Origin: Cordilura impudica
Lineage: Eukaryota > Arthropoda > Insecta > Diptera > Scathophagidae
NCBI GenBank assembly: GCA_963682025.1
Contig: OY821518.1
Coordinates: 220,830,868-220,894,867 of the forward strand
Direction of reading: 5' to 3'
DNA length: 64,000 bases
Shown here: positions 36,087 to 49,100 of the stretch, one piece after another
Position numbering within the stretch: the stretch's first letter is position 1
How the letters are laid out: each line of letters starts with the position of its first letter
Position numbers and translations under genes: made by a program
The notes under the pieces: generated by a model
The model's database searches: none
What the model saw: the letters and a program-made list of their open reading frames with translations, nothing else
Told to the model about the DNA's origin: nothing

Positions 36087-37190
36087 GTACAGATTTATTA
36101 CTTTATTCACTTCACTGGACTTCTTTTTAAAACTTCTGTTGATATTGTTATTAGAGATGGACCAGTGGGATTTTTAAGCCACGATTGTTTTCGTGCTTTA
36201 TATAACATTCACTTGACTGATTATAAAGAATGGGGTCGTGATACGACTACTCACTTTTTCACAAGAAAAAATGGAAGTAAATATTTACTATTACCGAAAC
36301 TAATTAAAGCAAAGTAACACTTCACTTGTGATTCTAAATTTATCTGTAAATAAACCTAATATATTCATGTACATGCATTATTATTATCAGACACGAATAT
36401 CGGATTTGCAGCAAGGTTGTGTCACGCGCTCATCTCTAATATATACAAAATGATAAAGCAAGTCACAAAATTTAGTTTATCGTTTGTTTTCCTTTTATTT
36501 CTAATTCTACGACTTTAGCGCACTCTGTTGAAACTTTGGTGCACTAATTTAATTTACCATTATTAAGTCACTACTCCGTTAGTCGGATTTCAAATTCTAT
36601 GGTATTTTTATATAATTTGTATTTTCAGCTTTGTATCAAACATCTTAATATTAGTTAAATTTAAGAAAAAATTATGAATTTTGTCATTTTTAAAAAAGGA
36701 TTTTTTTCAAAGTTGTGGCAAAAAATTGGTTCTAACTCTTTCAGAATCTATTAAACAATCCTTTAGACTCATGAAAAAAACAAAAAAAAAATATCTAATT
36801 TTATATAATTTTTTAGAATACTCCATTAAACTAAGGTAATTTTAGAATTTTTACTAAAAAAACACATTTTTCTGTGGAATGAAAAACATATTGTTTTTTA
36901 AATATTTGATACAAATTTTATTTTTATTTACTTTTGTATGTATTGACGACGTAAAATCCAAAAATTCAGATGTTTATCTAAAAAAATTTATTTTTAAGAG
37001 TTATTTTCCAAAAACTATCATTATTTTTCCTATGTGCATTCATTTTAGCTTGAAATTCATAGACTTTAGCGCCCCCTGGTGGCGTCGTAGCAAGTCAAAA
37101 CGTAGAAATTCATATATATTTATTTTAGTTGTTTTGTTATCTATCGAAAAAAATATATTCCGTCACAATTGACGACAAATTTTTTTTTTC

Positions 37191-37219
37191 GATTTTTGTC
37201 TATGGGACAAAGCACTGTG
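37191..37219 (-). repeat. Right terminal repeat of RAG1-like transposon (short-spacer type)
   Basis: Read on the minus strand: CACAGTG (37219-37213), then CTTTGTCCCATAG (13 nt), then ACAAAAATC. Using the block shared with the other end (GACAAAAAT), the spacing is 12 here and 22 there. This end lies next to the transposase 5' end. Confidence 0.75.
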
Positions 37220-37282
37220 CGACGTAAAAGAGAATGCCAAAATGCTACAAAATATGCTAGGTATCGTTTAGTAGGTCTACAA

Positions 37283-38891
37283 CATAGATGTGCAGCTAGT
37301 ACTCTTTTGAGTCATCGTGTTTTCACACCGATAGTAGCTTGATCGTTTTTTTACACCAACATGTCCGAAAGCTTGCTGCTTGTTTACCGATTCAAAGTCA
37401 GTTGCTGTTCTGCATTTGACCAAGCAACACCGTATCGCTCTGCAAGCAAAATTATTTGTAATAAAAAACACTACACTTAAAAAAAAAATTTTAATTGCCA
37501 TGGACGAATATAAAGAAATTTTTATGTTTGTAAATGGCAAAAATAATGCCCAATGCCTGATTTGTGATAAAATCTTCACAAATTTAAGATTTTATAATTT
37601 AAAAAGACATTTCATATCCATTCATAAAAATATTAATGAATTGGATGAAGAAAAAAAATATGAAATGTTCAATTCCCTGCAACAAAAAAATGCCCCTTCT
37701 CTAAGTCTGACAGTTGAAGAGAAAAAAAAAAACAACTAAAGAATGCTTCAATTGTCGCAGGGTTGATGTTAGCAAAACAATGTCGTCCTTTTGAGGATGG
37801 AGAATTTTTCAAGCAAATGGCACGAGAAATTTTCAACTGTTTTGGGGAAAAGGGAAAATCAGCCTACGAGCTGATAGAAAATATTCATCTTTCAGTTGAT
37901 AAAAATATGGAATGCTTTGAAGAATTTTTTAGTTGTTTTGCATTTCACGGCCATGTCAATGGCGAAACCATTTTTGATTGTATTAAAAATAATATTTTCT
38001 TCACCGAAAATGGTGATAAGCTAGCTTCCATATGTACAGACGGGGCAAAGGTAATCCTAGGAAAAGAAAAAGGTCTTAAGGGTCAATTGATGAAAAACAA
38101 TATTCACATTCCTAATTTCCACTGCATAATACACCAGTCCGCACTTTTTGCAAAAAAATTAAATATAGTGGAAACGATGGATACAGCTTGTAGAATAATA
38201 AATAAAATTAAAGGGGGCCATAACGCCCTCACGCATAGAAAATTTAAGAGTTTACTGGAAGAGCTACAGTCATGTTATGGAGACTTATTATTGTATACAG
38301 AAGTTCGGTGGTTGAGCCGCGGGAAAAGCCTGGAAAGGTTGTTCAATTTGAGAGATGAAGTACAACTGTTTTTAGAACAATCGGAAAAAAATGAGTTGAA
38401 AGAAATGGCGTCTTCTCTGAAAGATAAAAATTTTGTTTCCGATTTAGCTTTTTTGTGCGATTTAACGATAAATTTACCGCTAGACACTGGAAAATCATTT
38501 TGGAAAAAAATAAACAAAGAGAAGTATCCTGTTATTAAAAAGGAAATACTTAAATTATACTCCATGTTCGGGTCCACGTACGACTGTGAAGCCGCTTTTA
38601 GTATTTTAGAATTAATTAAAAGTAAATATCGCAACAAATTAACGGATGAACACCTATGTGATTTATTAATAATAAAACTTTACGAGGGGGAAATAATCAT
38701 TGGAGATGTTGATATTTGATTTTTTTTTTAAGATTTAGTTTTAATTTTTAATTTTTTTAATTTTAATTTTTTACTCAGTGTACTACTTTTGTTTTCTCTG
38801 CTTTTGTTCTGCTTGCTCCGTTCAACTTAACACAGTCGCAAAATTCGTAAAACTGATTTGAAATGCGTTTGTGTCAGTTTGCACATGTCTG
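37283..38891 (+). mobile_element. hAT DNA transposon with 8-bp target duplication
   Basis: GTCTACAA is present at 37275-37282 and 38892-38899. Ends read inward are CATAGATGTGCAGC and CAGACATGTGCAAA, imperfect inverted repeats of the hAT kind (YAGRxxTGxGCA). The element is 1609 bp and contains one transposase-derived coding region in the same orientation. It starts only 63 bp from the right end of the RAG1-like transposon. Confidence 0.78.
37500..38719 (+). pseudogene. hAT transposase (ZBED5/GTF2IRD2-like type), internally shortened
   Basis: From the ATG at 37500 the product begins MDEYKEIFMF and has a zinc-finger-like CLICDK...LKRHFISIH. A stop (about 37737) and frame change separate it from the long ORF 37763-38719 (318 codons). 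That ORF has SICTDGAKVILG (second catalytic Asp region), NFHCIIHQSALFAKKL, TEVRWLSRGKSLERL, and the C-terminal hAT dimerisation region with SMFGSTYDCEAAFSILELIK and NKLTDEHL. Two family segments are short or missing. The region around the first Asp (after ENIHLSVDKN) lacks the usual DTAQL-type stretch, and the insertion domain between LTINL and PLDTG is mostly absent. It therefore looks like a deletion derivative. The family is known for domesticated relatives, but the TSD and ends here argue for a mobile copy. Confidence 0.78.
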
Positions 38892-38899
38892 GTCTACAA

Positions 38900-39847
38900 C
38901 GACAACAATTTTCTCACTTGTTTATTTTAACTTTACTATTTTGATAAAAAAAAGTTTTTAATAACAATTGCAATTTGTTTTGTTTCAAAGTGTGGGCTTG
39001 TTTAAATCACAAAATTGCAAAGCTCCTTAAACTATAGTAACAAATTTTTGAAGTTGAAGTCCAACTATGGTACTAAAATGAATCCTCTCCAAGTTTTTCT
39101 CGACATCCAAAAATATTAATACTTCGCACTGATTGCAGTGTAAATTGTTTTGCGCGATAAAAGATCTCAGTTAAGTCTTTCTGTATCCACCAGATATGTT
39201 CAGGAAGTTTTACTTGACTTATACAACCTTTCTTTTACAAAAATGGTAGCAAGCGCAGTCTGTAGAGCGGAAAAAGAAACGACTGAAAAGCAAATGGGTT
39301 TTGGACAGAAATGTGAAAAAATATCTGTAGTGGTGCAAAAAAGTTACATTCGAATGGCCCTGATGGATTACAATACTATTGGCATGATTTATGCGAATAA
39401 AGGAAAATTTAAATGGTTTTGGTCGCTTTTTCTTCGATGAAAACTTATCTTTTTTTAAGTTTGTAATAGAATGAGTTCTTAAGATTTGTGTAGTACTACC
39501 GATAATATTCTAATTAATCATGGAAAAACATAATGGGTCGTGGCTTCACTATCCAGCACGACAGTTTAGTAATAAACAATTCCCTTGTTTTTGTCTCCAA
39601 ATATGAAAAGTTTGGACTTGGTTGTTCGAACTCCAGGTCGTAACTCGTTCTAGCTCGCAAAGTGAATCAAGATAGAAACAAACTTTGCATGGCTTGAGAA
39701 CTGTATGTTGGAATATTTCGTTACAATGACGGCTTTACCAATTAATAATTTTTAAATAAATAATTATAACTGAATGAATTTTTTAATATTTTTAAAAGAA
39801 CTAATATAAAAAAATTAAGAAATTTATATTCGGTTTATACTAACTGC
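38900..39847. other. Unassigned stretch, no recognised gene
   Basis: A 96-codon ORF (39150-39440) shows no family signature. No repeat of other parts of the window was seen. Confidence 0.45.
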
Positions 39848-40205
39848 ACGGTGCCCTATAGCATTCATTTAGAGAACCCATCTCAGAGGCCCAACTAGTT
39901 GGATATAGAAAATAAGCATGAACCGGTTTGAGTGGCACTGTTATTAATTTTTTGCCTTTGAATCTGAAAAAGTACACATCGGATGCTATATTTATGTGGG
40001 AATTTTAGTCGAAAATGGACCAATCCTGACCATGCTTGAAAGGGTCACTTACTTCCGTAATTACCAAATTTGAGAAAAATCTGTGCAATATATTTGTTTT
40101 TGATAGATTAAGTGAAGATGGGAAAGCAGCTTTATAAGGGGGCTATAACTAAGAATTGTTCTATAGGGTTTATTTTTGGAATACTGATCAATGGATGTAA
40201 TGTAA
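39848..40205 (-). mobile_element. HLE fragment, strongly diverged
   Basis: GGTGCCCTATAGCATTCATT, CCAACTAGTTGGATATAG, ATCGGATGCTATATTTATG and AAGTGAAGATGGGAAAGCAG follow the order of a minus-strand HLE 3' half with many changes. The palindrome is lost. Confidence 0.6.
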
Positions 40206-40721
40206 CACCAAAGTTGAGTTTTAGATATGCTTAGAAACGAGAAACAATTCAGTGAAAAATAATATAATGGCTACCAGGAATACATACTTATGTAACACCT
40301 ATATATTTCTGGAGGTAAATTGGAGTCTATTTCAAACTCTCTGTGGATCCATCCAGAGCTACGCAGCATAAATATGAGATAGATCACTCTTTGAGGAAGT
40401 TGACAAATTGCAGATATTTTTTATTAAAACATTTCTAAGGTCCCAGACTGCACTGTGATGGTAGACCGACTATACTGGTAGAAGCTGGTTTAGATAGCAT
40501 ATGCTTTATTTGCATTTGAGATACAAAAATAAAGACTCCCAAATAAATTGCCTATGCAAGTTCTCGAAAGAAATATAGATTGGGCTAAAAATCTAAATGC
40601 ACTCGGTAGACACTATGATGCAGTGATTTGTGATATATAAACTGGCAGGACAGCCATGTGGTGGTATGTGATAAATAAAATGGCAGGATCGCCATATAGT
40701 GATTTGTGGTCCTTCATATGG
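40206..40721. other. Unassigned stretch, no gene seen
   Basis: It contains a short direct repeat around TGGCAGGA(C/T)(A/C)GCCATRT near 40646-40700. No coding signal. Confidence 0.4.
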
Positions 40722-41510
40722 TTTTTATACCCTATACCACTATGTGGTTTGGGTATAATGACTTTGTGCTGCTGTTTGTAACAACCAAAAATATTTGACC
40801 TAGACCCATCTTTAATTATACCGATCGAATCAGAATCATTTTTTGAGTTGATTTAACAATGTCCGTCCGTCCGTCCGTCCGTCCGTCTGTGTGTCCATGT
40901 AAAGCTTGTAATCAAACTGCAGGTCGCAAATATGAATATATTTTGATAAAATTTGGTATATAAGCTTTTATCGGCCATTGGATAAACGCTGTTGAAATTG
41001 GTGAGAATCGGTCCATGTTCAGACCTAGCCCCCATACAAATTACCCCTATGAAATCGACATAAATTGCCATAAGATCCAAATTGTCATATAGATCTTACT
41101 CAAATTGGGTTTATATGCGTTCATTACATCCATTAATGAGTAGTCCAAAAATGATCCCTTTGGCCCCATATAGGGCTGCTTCCCGATCTTCACTTAAATC
41201 TATTAAAAAACAAAAATATTGCACTGATTCTTCTCAGATTTGGTTTGTATATATTTTTGCAAAATACAAGAGACTTTTCCAAACATGATCAGGATCGGTC
41301 CATTTTTGGACCTAGTCCCCATATAGATATAGCATCCGATATGAACTTTTTCATATCTGCAGCCAAAAAAATTAATAAAAATCCCACTCAAATTTGGTTT
41401 TTGCTTATTTTCTATGTCCAGTTAGTTGGGACTAAGAGATAGGGTTTCTAAACGCATGGTATAGGGTATCGTATAGTCGGTCTAGACCGACTATAATTTT
41501 CTTACTTGTT
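40722..41510 (+). mobile_element. HLE, full length
   Basis: Both ends are perfect. The (GTCC)n tract at about 40860-40885 is the longest in the plus-strand copies. The 3' end has TGGTATAGGGTATCG, the perfect palindrome and TTTTCTTACTTGTT. Confidence 0.85.
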
Positions 41511-41810
41511 ATATTTGTCGTTCTTACAGAGTAACGGCAAATAGAAATTTTAATTAAAAGAAACTAAAGGCAGTTGTTGCCGATTGAGTTGCCTAAATTA
41601 AAATCTGTTTTATTTTTGGGTTCTAACCCTTTTTAGCTAAATTTTATTATTTAACATACATATATTACTTAGCTTACACATATTATTGTTTTATTCGTTA
41701 TAATGAATGATTGTATTACTTATTCACTGAACAAATATTGCATTACATTACATTGTACATAGAACAATTTGATTAGTAATTGATGCTATTGATTCCCTGT
41801 TGAGGTACAC

Positions 41811-42310
41811 TACAATGGGCTAGAGTGGACAATAGAAAATTTTAATATAAATTTCTGGTCTGATGGTTTTGCTAATTTGTTAAGCCAGACTAGAAATCAT
41901 AACCACCAAAAAATGTGGATAGAGTCTTTGCAGAGCAAGACAATAATAATCCACAAGTCGCTCGACCACAATGTTGGCAAAACATATTTTAAAGAAATAT
42001 ATGGAAGAAACAAGATATCATGGATATTCAAAGCAAGATGTGGTCTTATCGTTCTGAATGACAATTCTTTTAACAGAAACAACTCTAATAATACATGTTA
42101 GCTATGTATTCTAAACGAAGTTGGAAGTGTAACAAACTTTTTGGAAAGATGTCCCGTTTAAAAAGAATATAGGAAAATATTTTTTGGAAAAGTGGTTTTA
42201 ACGGAGAATAAAATCACAAATGCTTTAAATGGTGTGGGAGATAAAAACTGAAGTAAAATATTTACTTGCATTATCAATGCGTTATCATATAAGAAGTTAG
42301 CATTAAATGA
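41811..42310 (+). pseudogene. C-terminal fragment of a non-LTR retrotransposon ORF2
   Basis: ORF 41877-42101 reads HKSLDHNVGKTYFKEIYGRN, then WIFKARCGLI. After a stop it continues in frame with LCILNEVGSVTNFLERCPV, so the cysteine pattern C..C...(H/N)xxxxC of LINE C-termini is recognisable (first C just before the stop). Two or three in-frame stops show decay. No RT motif is left, so the clade cannot be given. Confidence 0.5.
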
Positions 42311-42487
42311 TTTCTGCTGATTTGAAAAATTTTAAAAAATTTTTGTGTCATTTTTATAATTATATTTAAAGAAATACTTCAAGTCAAACCTTCGACAGAT
42401 GACGCAATGTCATAGTTGTAAGTTCAGAATTTCAACATAGTTTTTAAATTTTATTGTAAATAATTTTATAATATGCAATACAGAACT

Positions 42488-42815
42488 ATTTATCTCTCTA
42501 ATGGATGTAATAAACACACATAAGCCCAATTCAGACCTTATGACAATTAAAGTCGAGTTTATAGGGCATATTTTTATTGAGACTAGGTCTGAATACGCAC
42601 CGATTTTCACCAGTTTTAACACCGTTCATACAATGGCCGATGAACCATTAGTTTGATTACAGGGTTTCCATGGATACGCGGTCGGATAGCCGGACGGACG
42701 AAAAGACATCGCTAAATCGACTCAGAAAGTGATTTTGATTTGATCAGAATAAAGAAAAATGGGTCTAGGTCAAATATTTTTGGTAGTTTTAAACATCAGC
42801 ACAAAGTCATTGTGC
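42488..42815 (-). mobile_element. HLE fragment, diverged 5' half
   Basis: From GGATGTAATAAACACACATA through AGACTAGGTCTGAATACGC, a GGACGGACG remnant and GGGTCTAGGTCAAATATTTT to AGCACAAAGTCATTGTGC, the order is that of a minus-strand HLE. The terminal CCCTATACC motif is lost. Confidence 0.65.
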
Positions 42816-43183
42816 TAAAATAGCGATATTGACTTAAAATTTTAAGTGAAATTATATTTATTTCGGCTATTTAATACATGTTGAAAACTTATTCTATACT
42901 GATTATTTTTAGAAAGGTCACTTTTTGCTCCTAAGATTATTTAAAGATCAATTTTTAATGAGACACGGTGACAGTTCATCGCTAAATATCCTAAGTAATA
43001 TATACTATATTTATGCAGATAATAAAGCGATATAGGGTAAAGAAACACAACAAGAAAAACTTTACAATACTGGCTGCAGGTCAATTAAAAACACTTGACC
43101 GCTTACATAGCTTGAGTTTATTTTTCCAAAATATTTCGGGAATAACAAAACACATTTAAGGACAACTTAATCTGAAGTTAACT
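42816..43183. other. AT-rich stretch, no gene seen
   Basis: Left flank of the satellite array; nothing recognised. Confidence 0.45.
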
Positions 43184-46100
43184 TAAAGTATAGAAAAGTA
43201 TAGAAAAGGCAAAAAATTCCGAAATCCAATAATATGGATATCCTTCTCAGAGCTATAGCGGGAGTCCAGCCAAAATTCGTGGGGCGTATCATATGTCATT
43301 TTTTTCGCCTCCTCATAAGGAATCCACCGATATATGATTCGTTATTCTGGTCCTCGTGCTTGGTACCAAATTCGTTTTTAAAGTATAGAAAAGTATAGAA
43401 AAGGCAAAAATTCCAAAATCCAATTATATGGATACCCTTCTTAGAGTTATAGCGGGAGTCCAGCCAAAATTTGTGGAGCGTATCACATGTCATTTTATTC
43501 GCCTCGTCATAAGGAATCCATCGATATATGAGCCGTTGTTCTGGTCCTCGTGGTTGGTACCGAATTCGTATTTAAAGTATAGAAAAGTATAGAAAAGGCA
43601 AAACTTCCAAAATCCAATTATATGGATACCCTTCTCAGAGCTATAGAGGGAGTCCAGTCAAAATTATTTGGGCGTATCATATATCATTTTGCTCACCTCG
43701 TCATGAGGAATCTATGCATATATTACTCGTTATTCTGGTCCTCGTGGTTGGTACCGAATTCGTTTTTAAAATATAGAAAAGTATAGAAAAGGCAAAAAAT
43801 TCCAAAATCCAATTATATGGATACCATTCTCAGAGCTATAGAGGGAGTACAGTCAAAATTTGTGGGGCGTGTCATATATCATTTTGTTCGTCTTGTCGTA
43901 AGGAATCCATCGATATATTATTCGTTGTTCTGGTGCCTGTGGTTGGTACCGAGTTCGTTTTTAAAGTATAGAAAAGTATAGAAAAGGCAAAAATTCCAAA
44001 ATCCAATTATATACCCTTTCCTTATATACCCTTTCCAGAGCTATAGCAGGAGTCCAGTCGAAATTCGTGCTCGTCTCGGCATAAGGAATCTATGGATATA
44101 CTACCCGTTATTCTGATCCTCGTGGTTGGTACCGAATTCGATTTTAAAATATAGAAAAGTATAGAAAAGGCAAAAAAATTACAAAATCCAATTATATGGA
44201 TACTTTTCTCTGAGCTATAGAGGGAGTCCAGTCAAAATTTGTGGGGCGTATCATATATCATTTTGCTCACCTCGTCATGAGGAATCTATGGATATATTAC
44301 TCGTTATTCTGGTCCTCGTGGTTGGTACCGAATTCGTTTTTAAAGTGTAGAAAAGGCAAAAAATTCCAAAATCCAATTATATGGGTACCCTTCTCAGATC
44401 TATAGCAGGAGTCCAGTCAAAATTCTTGGGGCGTATCATATATCATTTTGTTCATCTCGGCATAAGGAATCTATGGATATATTACTCGTTATTCTGGTCC
44501 TCGTGGTTGGTACCGAATTCGTTTTTAAATTATAGAAAAGTATAGAAAAGGCAAAAAATTCCAAAATCCAATTATATGCATACACTTTCCAGAGCTATAG
44601 CAGGAGTCCAGTCAAAATTATTGGGGCGTATCATATATCATTTTGCTCATCTCGTCATGAGGAATCTATGGATATATTACTCGTTATTCTGGTCCTCGTG
44701 GTTGGTACCGAATTCGTTTTTAAAGTATAGAAAAGTATAGAAAAGCCAAAAAATTCAATAATCCAATTATATTGATACCCTTCTCAGAGCTATAGCGGGA
44801 GTCCAGTCAAAATTCGTACTCGTCTCGGCATAAGGAATCTATGGATATATTACTCGTTATTCTGATCCTAGTGGTTGGTACCGAATTCGATTTTAAAATA
44901 TAGAAAAGTATAGAAAAGGCAAAAAAATTCCAAAATCCAATTATATGGATACTTTTCTCAGAGCTATAGAGGGAGTCCAGTCAAAATTTGTGGGGCGTGT
45001 CATATATCATTTTGTTCGTCTCGTCATAAGGAATCCATCGATATATTATTCGTTGTTCTGGTGCCTGTGGTTGGTACCGAGTTCCTTTTTAAAATATAGA
45101 AAAGTATAGAAAAAGCAAATATTCCAAAATCCAATTATATGCATACCCTTTCCAGAGCTATAGCAGGAGTCCAGTCAAAACTATTGGGGCGTACCATATA
45201 TCATTTTGCTCATCTCGTCATGAGGAATCTATGGATATATTACTCGTTATTCTGGTCCTCGTGGTTGGTACCAAATTCATTTTTAAAGTATAGAAAAGTA
45301 TAGAAAAGGCAAAAAATTCCAAAATCCATCGATATATGACTCGTTATTCTGGTCCTCGTGGTTGGCACCGAATTCGTTTCTAAAGTATAGAAAAGTATAG
45401 AAAAGGCAAAAAATTCCAAAATCCAATTATATGGGTACCCTTCTCAGATCTATAACAGGAGTCCAGTCAAAATTCTTGGGGCGTATCATATATTATTATG
45501 TTCGCTTCGTCATAAGGAATCCATCGATATATTACTCGTTATTCTAGTCCTCGTGGTTGGTACCGAATTCGTATTTAAAGCATAGAAAAGTATAGAAAAG
45601 TATAGAAAAGGCAAAAAATTTCAAAATCCAATTATATGGATACCCTTCTCAGAGTTATAGCGGGAGTTCAACCAAAATTCGTGGGGAGTATCATATGTCA
45701 TTATGTTCGTCTCGTCATAAGAAATCCATCGATATATGACTCGTTATTCTGGTCCTCGTGGTTGGCACCGAATTCGTTTCTAAAGTATAGAACAGTATAG
45801 AAAAGGCAAAAAATTCCGAAATCCAATAAAATGGATACCTTTATCAGAGCTATAGCAGGAGTCCAGTCAAAACTCGTGGGCGTATCATATATCATTTTTT
45901 TTTTGTCTCGTTATAAGGAATCCATCGATATATTACTCGTTGTTCTGGTCCTCGTGGTTGGTACCGAATTCGTATTTAAAGTATAGAAAAGTATAGAAAA
46001 GGCAAAAAATTCCAAAATCCAATTATATGGATACCTTTCTCAGAGTTATAGCGGGACTCCAGCCAAAATTTGTGGAGCGTATCATATGTCATTTTATTCG

Positions 46101-49100
46101 CCTCGTCATAAGGAATCCATCGATATATGAGTCGTTGTTCTGGTCCTCGTGGTTGGTACCGAATTCGTTTTTAAAGTGTAAGAAAATGGCAAAAAATTCC
46201 AAAATCCAATTATATGGGTACCCTTCTCAGATCTATAGCAGGAGTCCAGTCAAAATTCTTGGGGCGTATCATATATCATTTTGTTCATCTCGGCGTAAGG
46301 AATCTATGAATATATTACTCGTTATTCTGGTCCTCGTGGTTGGTACCGAATTCGTTTTTAAATTATAGAAAAGTATAGAAAAGGCAAAAAATTCCAAAAT
46401 CCAATTATATGCATACACTTTCCAGAGCTATAGCAGGAGTCCAGTCAAAATTATTGGGGCGTATCATATATCATTTTGCTCATCTCGTCATGAGGAATCT
46501 ATGGATATATTACTCGTTATTCTGGTCCTCGTGGTGGTACCGAATTCGTTTTTAAAGTATAGAAAAGTATAGAAAAGCCAAAAAATTCAATAATCCAATT
46601 ATATTGATACCCTTCTCAGAGCTATAGCGGGAGTCCAGTCAAAATTCGTGCTCGTCTCGGCATAAGGAATCTATGAATATATTACTCGTTATTTTGATCC
46701 TAGTAGTTGGTACCGAATTCGATTTTAAAATATAGAAAAGTATAGAAAAGGCAAAAAAAATTCCAAAATCCAATTATATGGATACTTTTCTCAGAGCTAT
46801 AGAGGGAGTCCAGTCAAAATTTGTGGGGCGTGTCATATATCATTTTGTTCGTCTCGTAATAGGGAATCCATCGATATATTATTCGTTGTTCTGGTGCCTG
46901 CGGTTGGTACCGAGTTCCTTTTTAAAATATAGAAAAGTATAGAAAAGGCAAATATTCCAAAATCCAATTATATGCATACCCTTTCCAGAGCTATAGCAGG
47001 AGTCCAGTCAAAATTATTGGGGCGTATCATATATCATTTTGCTCATCTCGTCATGAGGAATCTATGGATATATTACTCGTTATTCTGGTCCTCGTGGTTG
47101 GTACCAAATTCGATTTTTAAATTATAGAAAAGTATAGAAAAGGCAAAAAATTCCAAAATCCATCGATATATGACTCGTTATTCTGGTCCTCGTGGTTGGC
47201 ACCGAATTCGTTTCTAAAGTATAGAAAAGTATAGAAAAGGCAAAAAATTCCAAAATCCAATTATATGGGTACCCTTCTCAGATCTATAACAGGAGTCCAG
47301 TCAAAATTCTTGGGGCGTATCATATATTATTATGTTCGCTTCGTCATAAGGAATCCATCGATATATTACTCGTTATTCTAGTCCTCCGTGGTTGGTACCG
47401 AATTCGTATTTAAAGCATAGAAAAGTATAGAAAAGTATAGAAAGGCAAAAAATTTCCAAAATCCAATTATATGGATACCCTTCTCAGAGTTATAGCGGGA
47501 GTTCAACCAAAATTCGTGGGGAGTATCATATGTCATTATGTTCGTCTCGTCATAAGAAATCCATCGATATATGACTCGTTATTCTGGTCCTCGTGGTTGG
47601 CACCGAATTCGTTTCTAAAGTATAGAACAGTATAGAAAAGGCAAAAAATTCCAAAATCGAATTATATGGATACCTTTCTCAGAGTTATAGCGGGACTCCA
47701 GCCAAAATTTGTGGGGCGTATCATATGTCATTTTGTTCGTCTCGTCATATGATTCGTTGTTCTGGTCCTCGTGGTTGGTACCGAATTCGTATTTAAAGTA
47801 GAGAAAAGTATAGAAAAGGCAAAACTTCCAAAATCCAATTATATGGATACCCTTCTCAGAGTTATAGCGGGAGTCCAGCCAAAATTTGTGGGGCGTATCA
47901 TATGTCATTTTGTTCGTCTCGTTATAAGGAATCCATCGATATGCGACTCGTTATTCTGGTCCCCGTGGTTGGTACCGAATTCGTATTTAAAATATAGAAA
48001 AGTATAGAAAAGGCAAAAAATTCCAAAATCCAATTATATGGGTACCCTTCTCAGATCTATAACAGGAGTCCAGTCAAAATTCTATGGGGCGTATCATATA
48101 TCATTTTGTTCATCTCGGCATAAGGAATCTATGGATATATTGCTCGTTATTCTGGTCCTCGTGGTTGGTACCGAATTCGTTTTTAAATTATAGAAAAGAC
48201 TTTCCAGAGCTATAGCAGGAGTCCAGTCAAAATTATTGGGGCGTATCATATATCATTTTGCTTATCTCGTCATGAGGAATCTATGGATATATTACTCGTT
48301 CTTCTGGTCCTCGTGGTTGGTACCGAATTCGTTTTTAAAGTATAGAAAAGTATAGAAAAGGCAAAAAATTCAATAATCCAATTATATTGATACCCTTCTC
48401 AGAGCTATAGCGGGAGTCCAGTCAAAATTCGTGCTCGTCTCGGCATAAGGAATCTATGGATATTTTACTCGTTATTCTGATCCTCGTGGTTGGTACCGAA
48501 TTCGATTTTAAAATATAGAAAAGTATAGAAAAGGCAAAAAAATTCCAAAATCCAATTATATGGATACTTTTCTCAGAGCTATAGAGGGAGTCCAGTCAAA
48601 ATTTGTGGAGCGTGTCATATATCATTTTGTTCGCCTCATCATAAGGAATCCATCGATATATTATTCGTTGTTCTGGTACCTGTGGTTGGTACCGAGTTCC
48701 TTTTTAAAATATAGAAAAGTATAGAAAAGGCAAAAATTCCAAAATCCAATTATATGCATACCCTTTCCAGAGCTATAGCAGGAGTCCAGTCAAAATTATT
48801 GGGGATTATCATATATCATTTTGCTCATCTCGTCATGATGAATCTATGGATATATTACTCGTTACTCTGGTCCTCGTGGTTGGTACCGAATTCGTTTTTA
48901 AAATATAGAAAAGTATAGAAAAGGCAAAAAATTCCAAAATCCAATTATATGGATACCTTTCTCAGAGCTATAGCGGGAGTGCAGTCAAAACTCGTGGGGC
49001 GTATTATATATCATTTTGTGCGTCTCCTCATAAGGAATATATGGATATATGACTCGTTGTTCTGGTCCTCGTGGTTGGTACCGAATTCGTTTTTAAATTA

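Larger units (their letters stand above)
33483..37219 (-). mobile_element. RAG1-like (Transib-type) DNA transposon, complete ends
   Basis: The element is bounded by inverted ends that share CACAGTGCTTTGTCCCA and by the 5-bp duplication CGACG (33478-33482 and 37220-37224). CACAGTG is the V(D)J recombination-signal heptamer. Transib elements are known for CACWRTG-like ends and for 5-bp GC-rich target duplications of CGNCG type. The 3737-bp element holds one transposase gene on the minus strand (33971 to about 36086). Between that gene and the left end are two direct repeats of about 100 bp, 142 bp apart (from 33609 and 33751), rich in CGCCCATCGCCC. About 36320-37170 is AT-rich. No second gene (RAG2-like) was recognised. 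Confidence 0.85.

Noticed and set aside
36320..37172. Second gene (RAG2-like) beside the RAG1-like transposase
   Set aside because: The 97-codon and 114-codon ORFs on the plus strand show no kelch or PHD features and lie over AT-rich DNA or the antisense of the transposase N-terminus.
37283..38891. Domesticated host gene of the ZBED5/GTF2IRD2 type
   Set aside because: The region has transposon ends, an 8-bp target duplication, a frame break and shortened domains.
39150..39440. 96-codon ORF on the plus strand
   Set aside because: No recognisable domain; isolated in non-coding sequence.
46027..46368. ORFs of 60-113 codons within the satellite (products starting MDTFLRVIAG and similar)
   Set aside because: They recur once per unit, run across unit borders with stops in neighbouring units, and follow the repeat rather than a protein.
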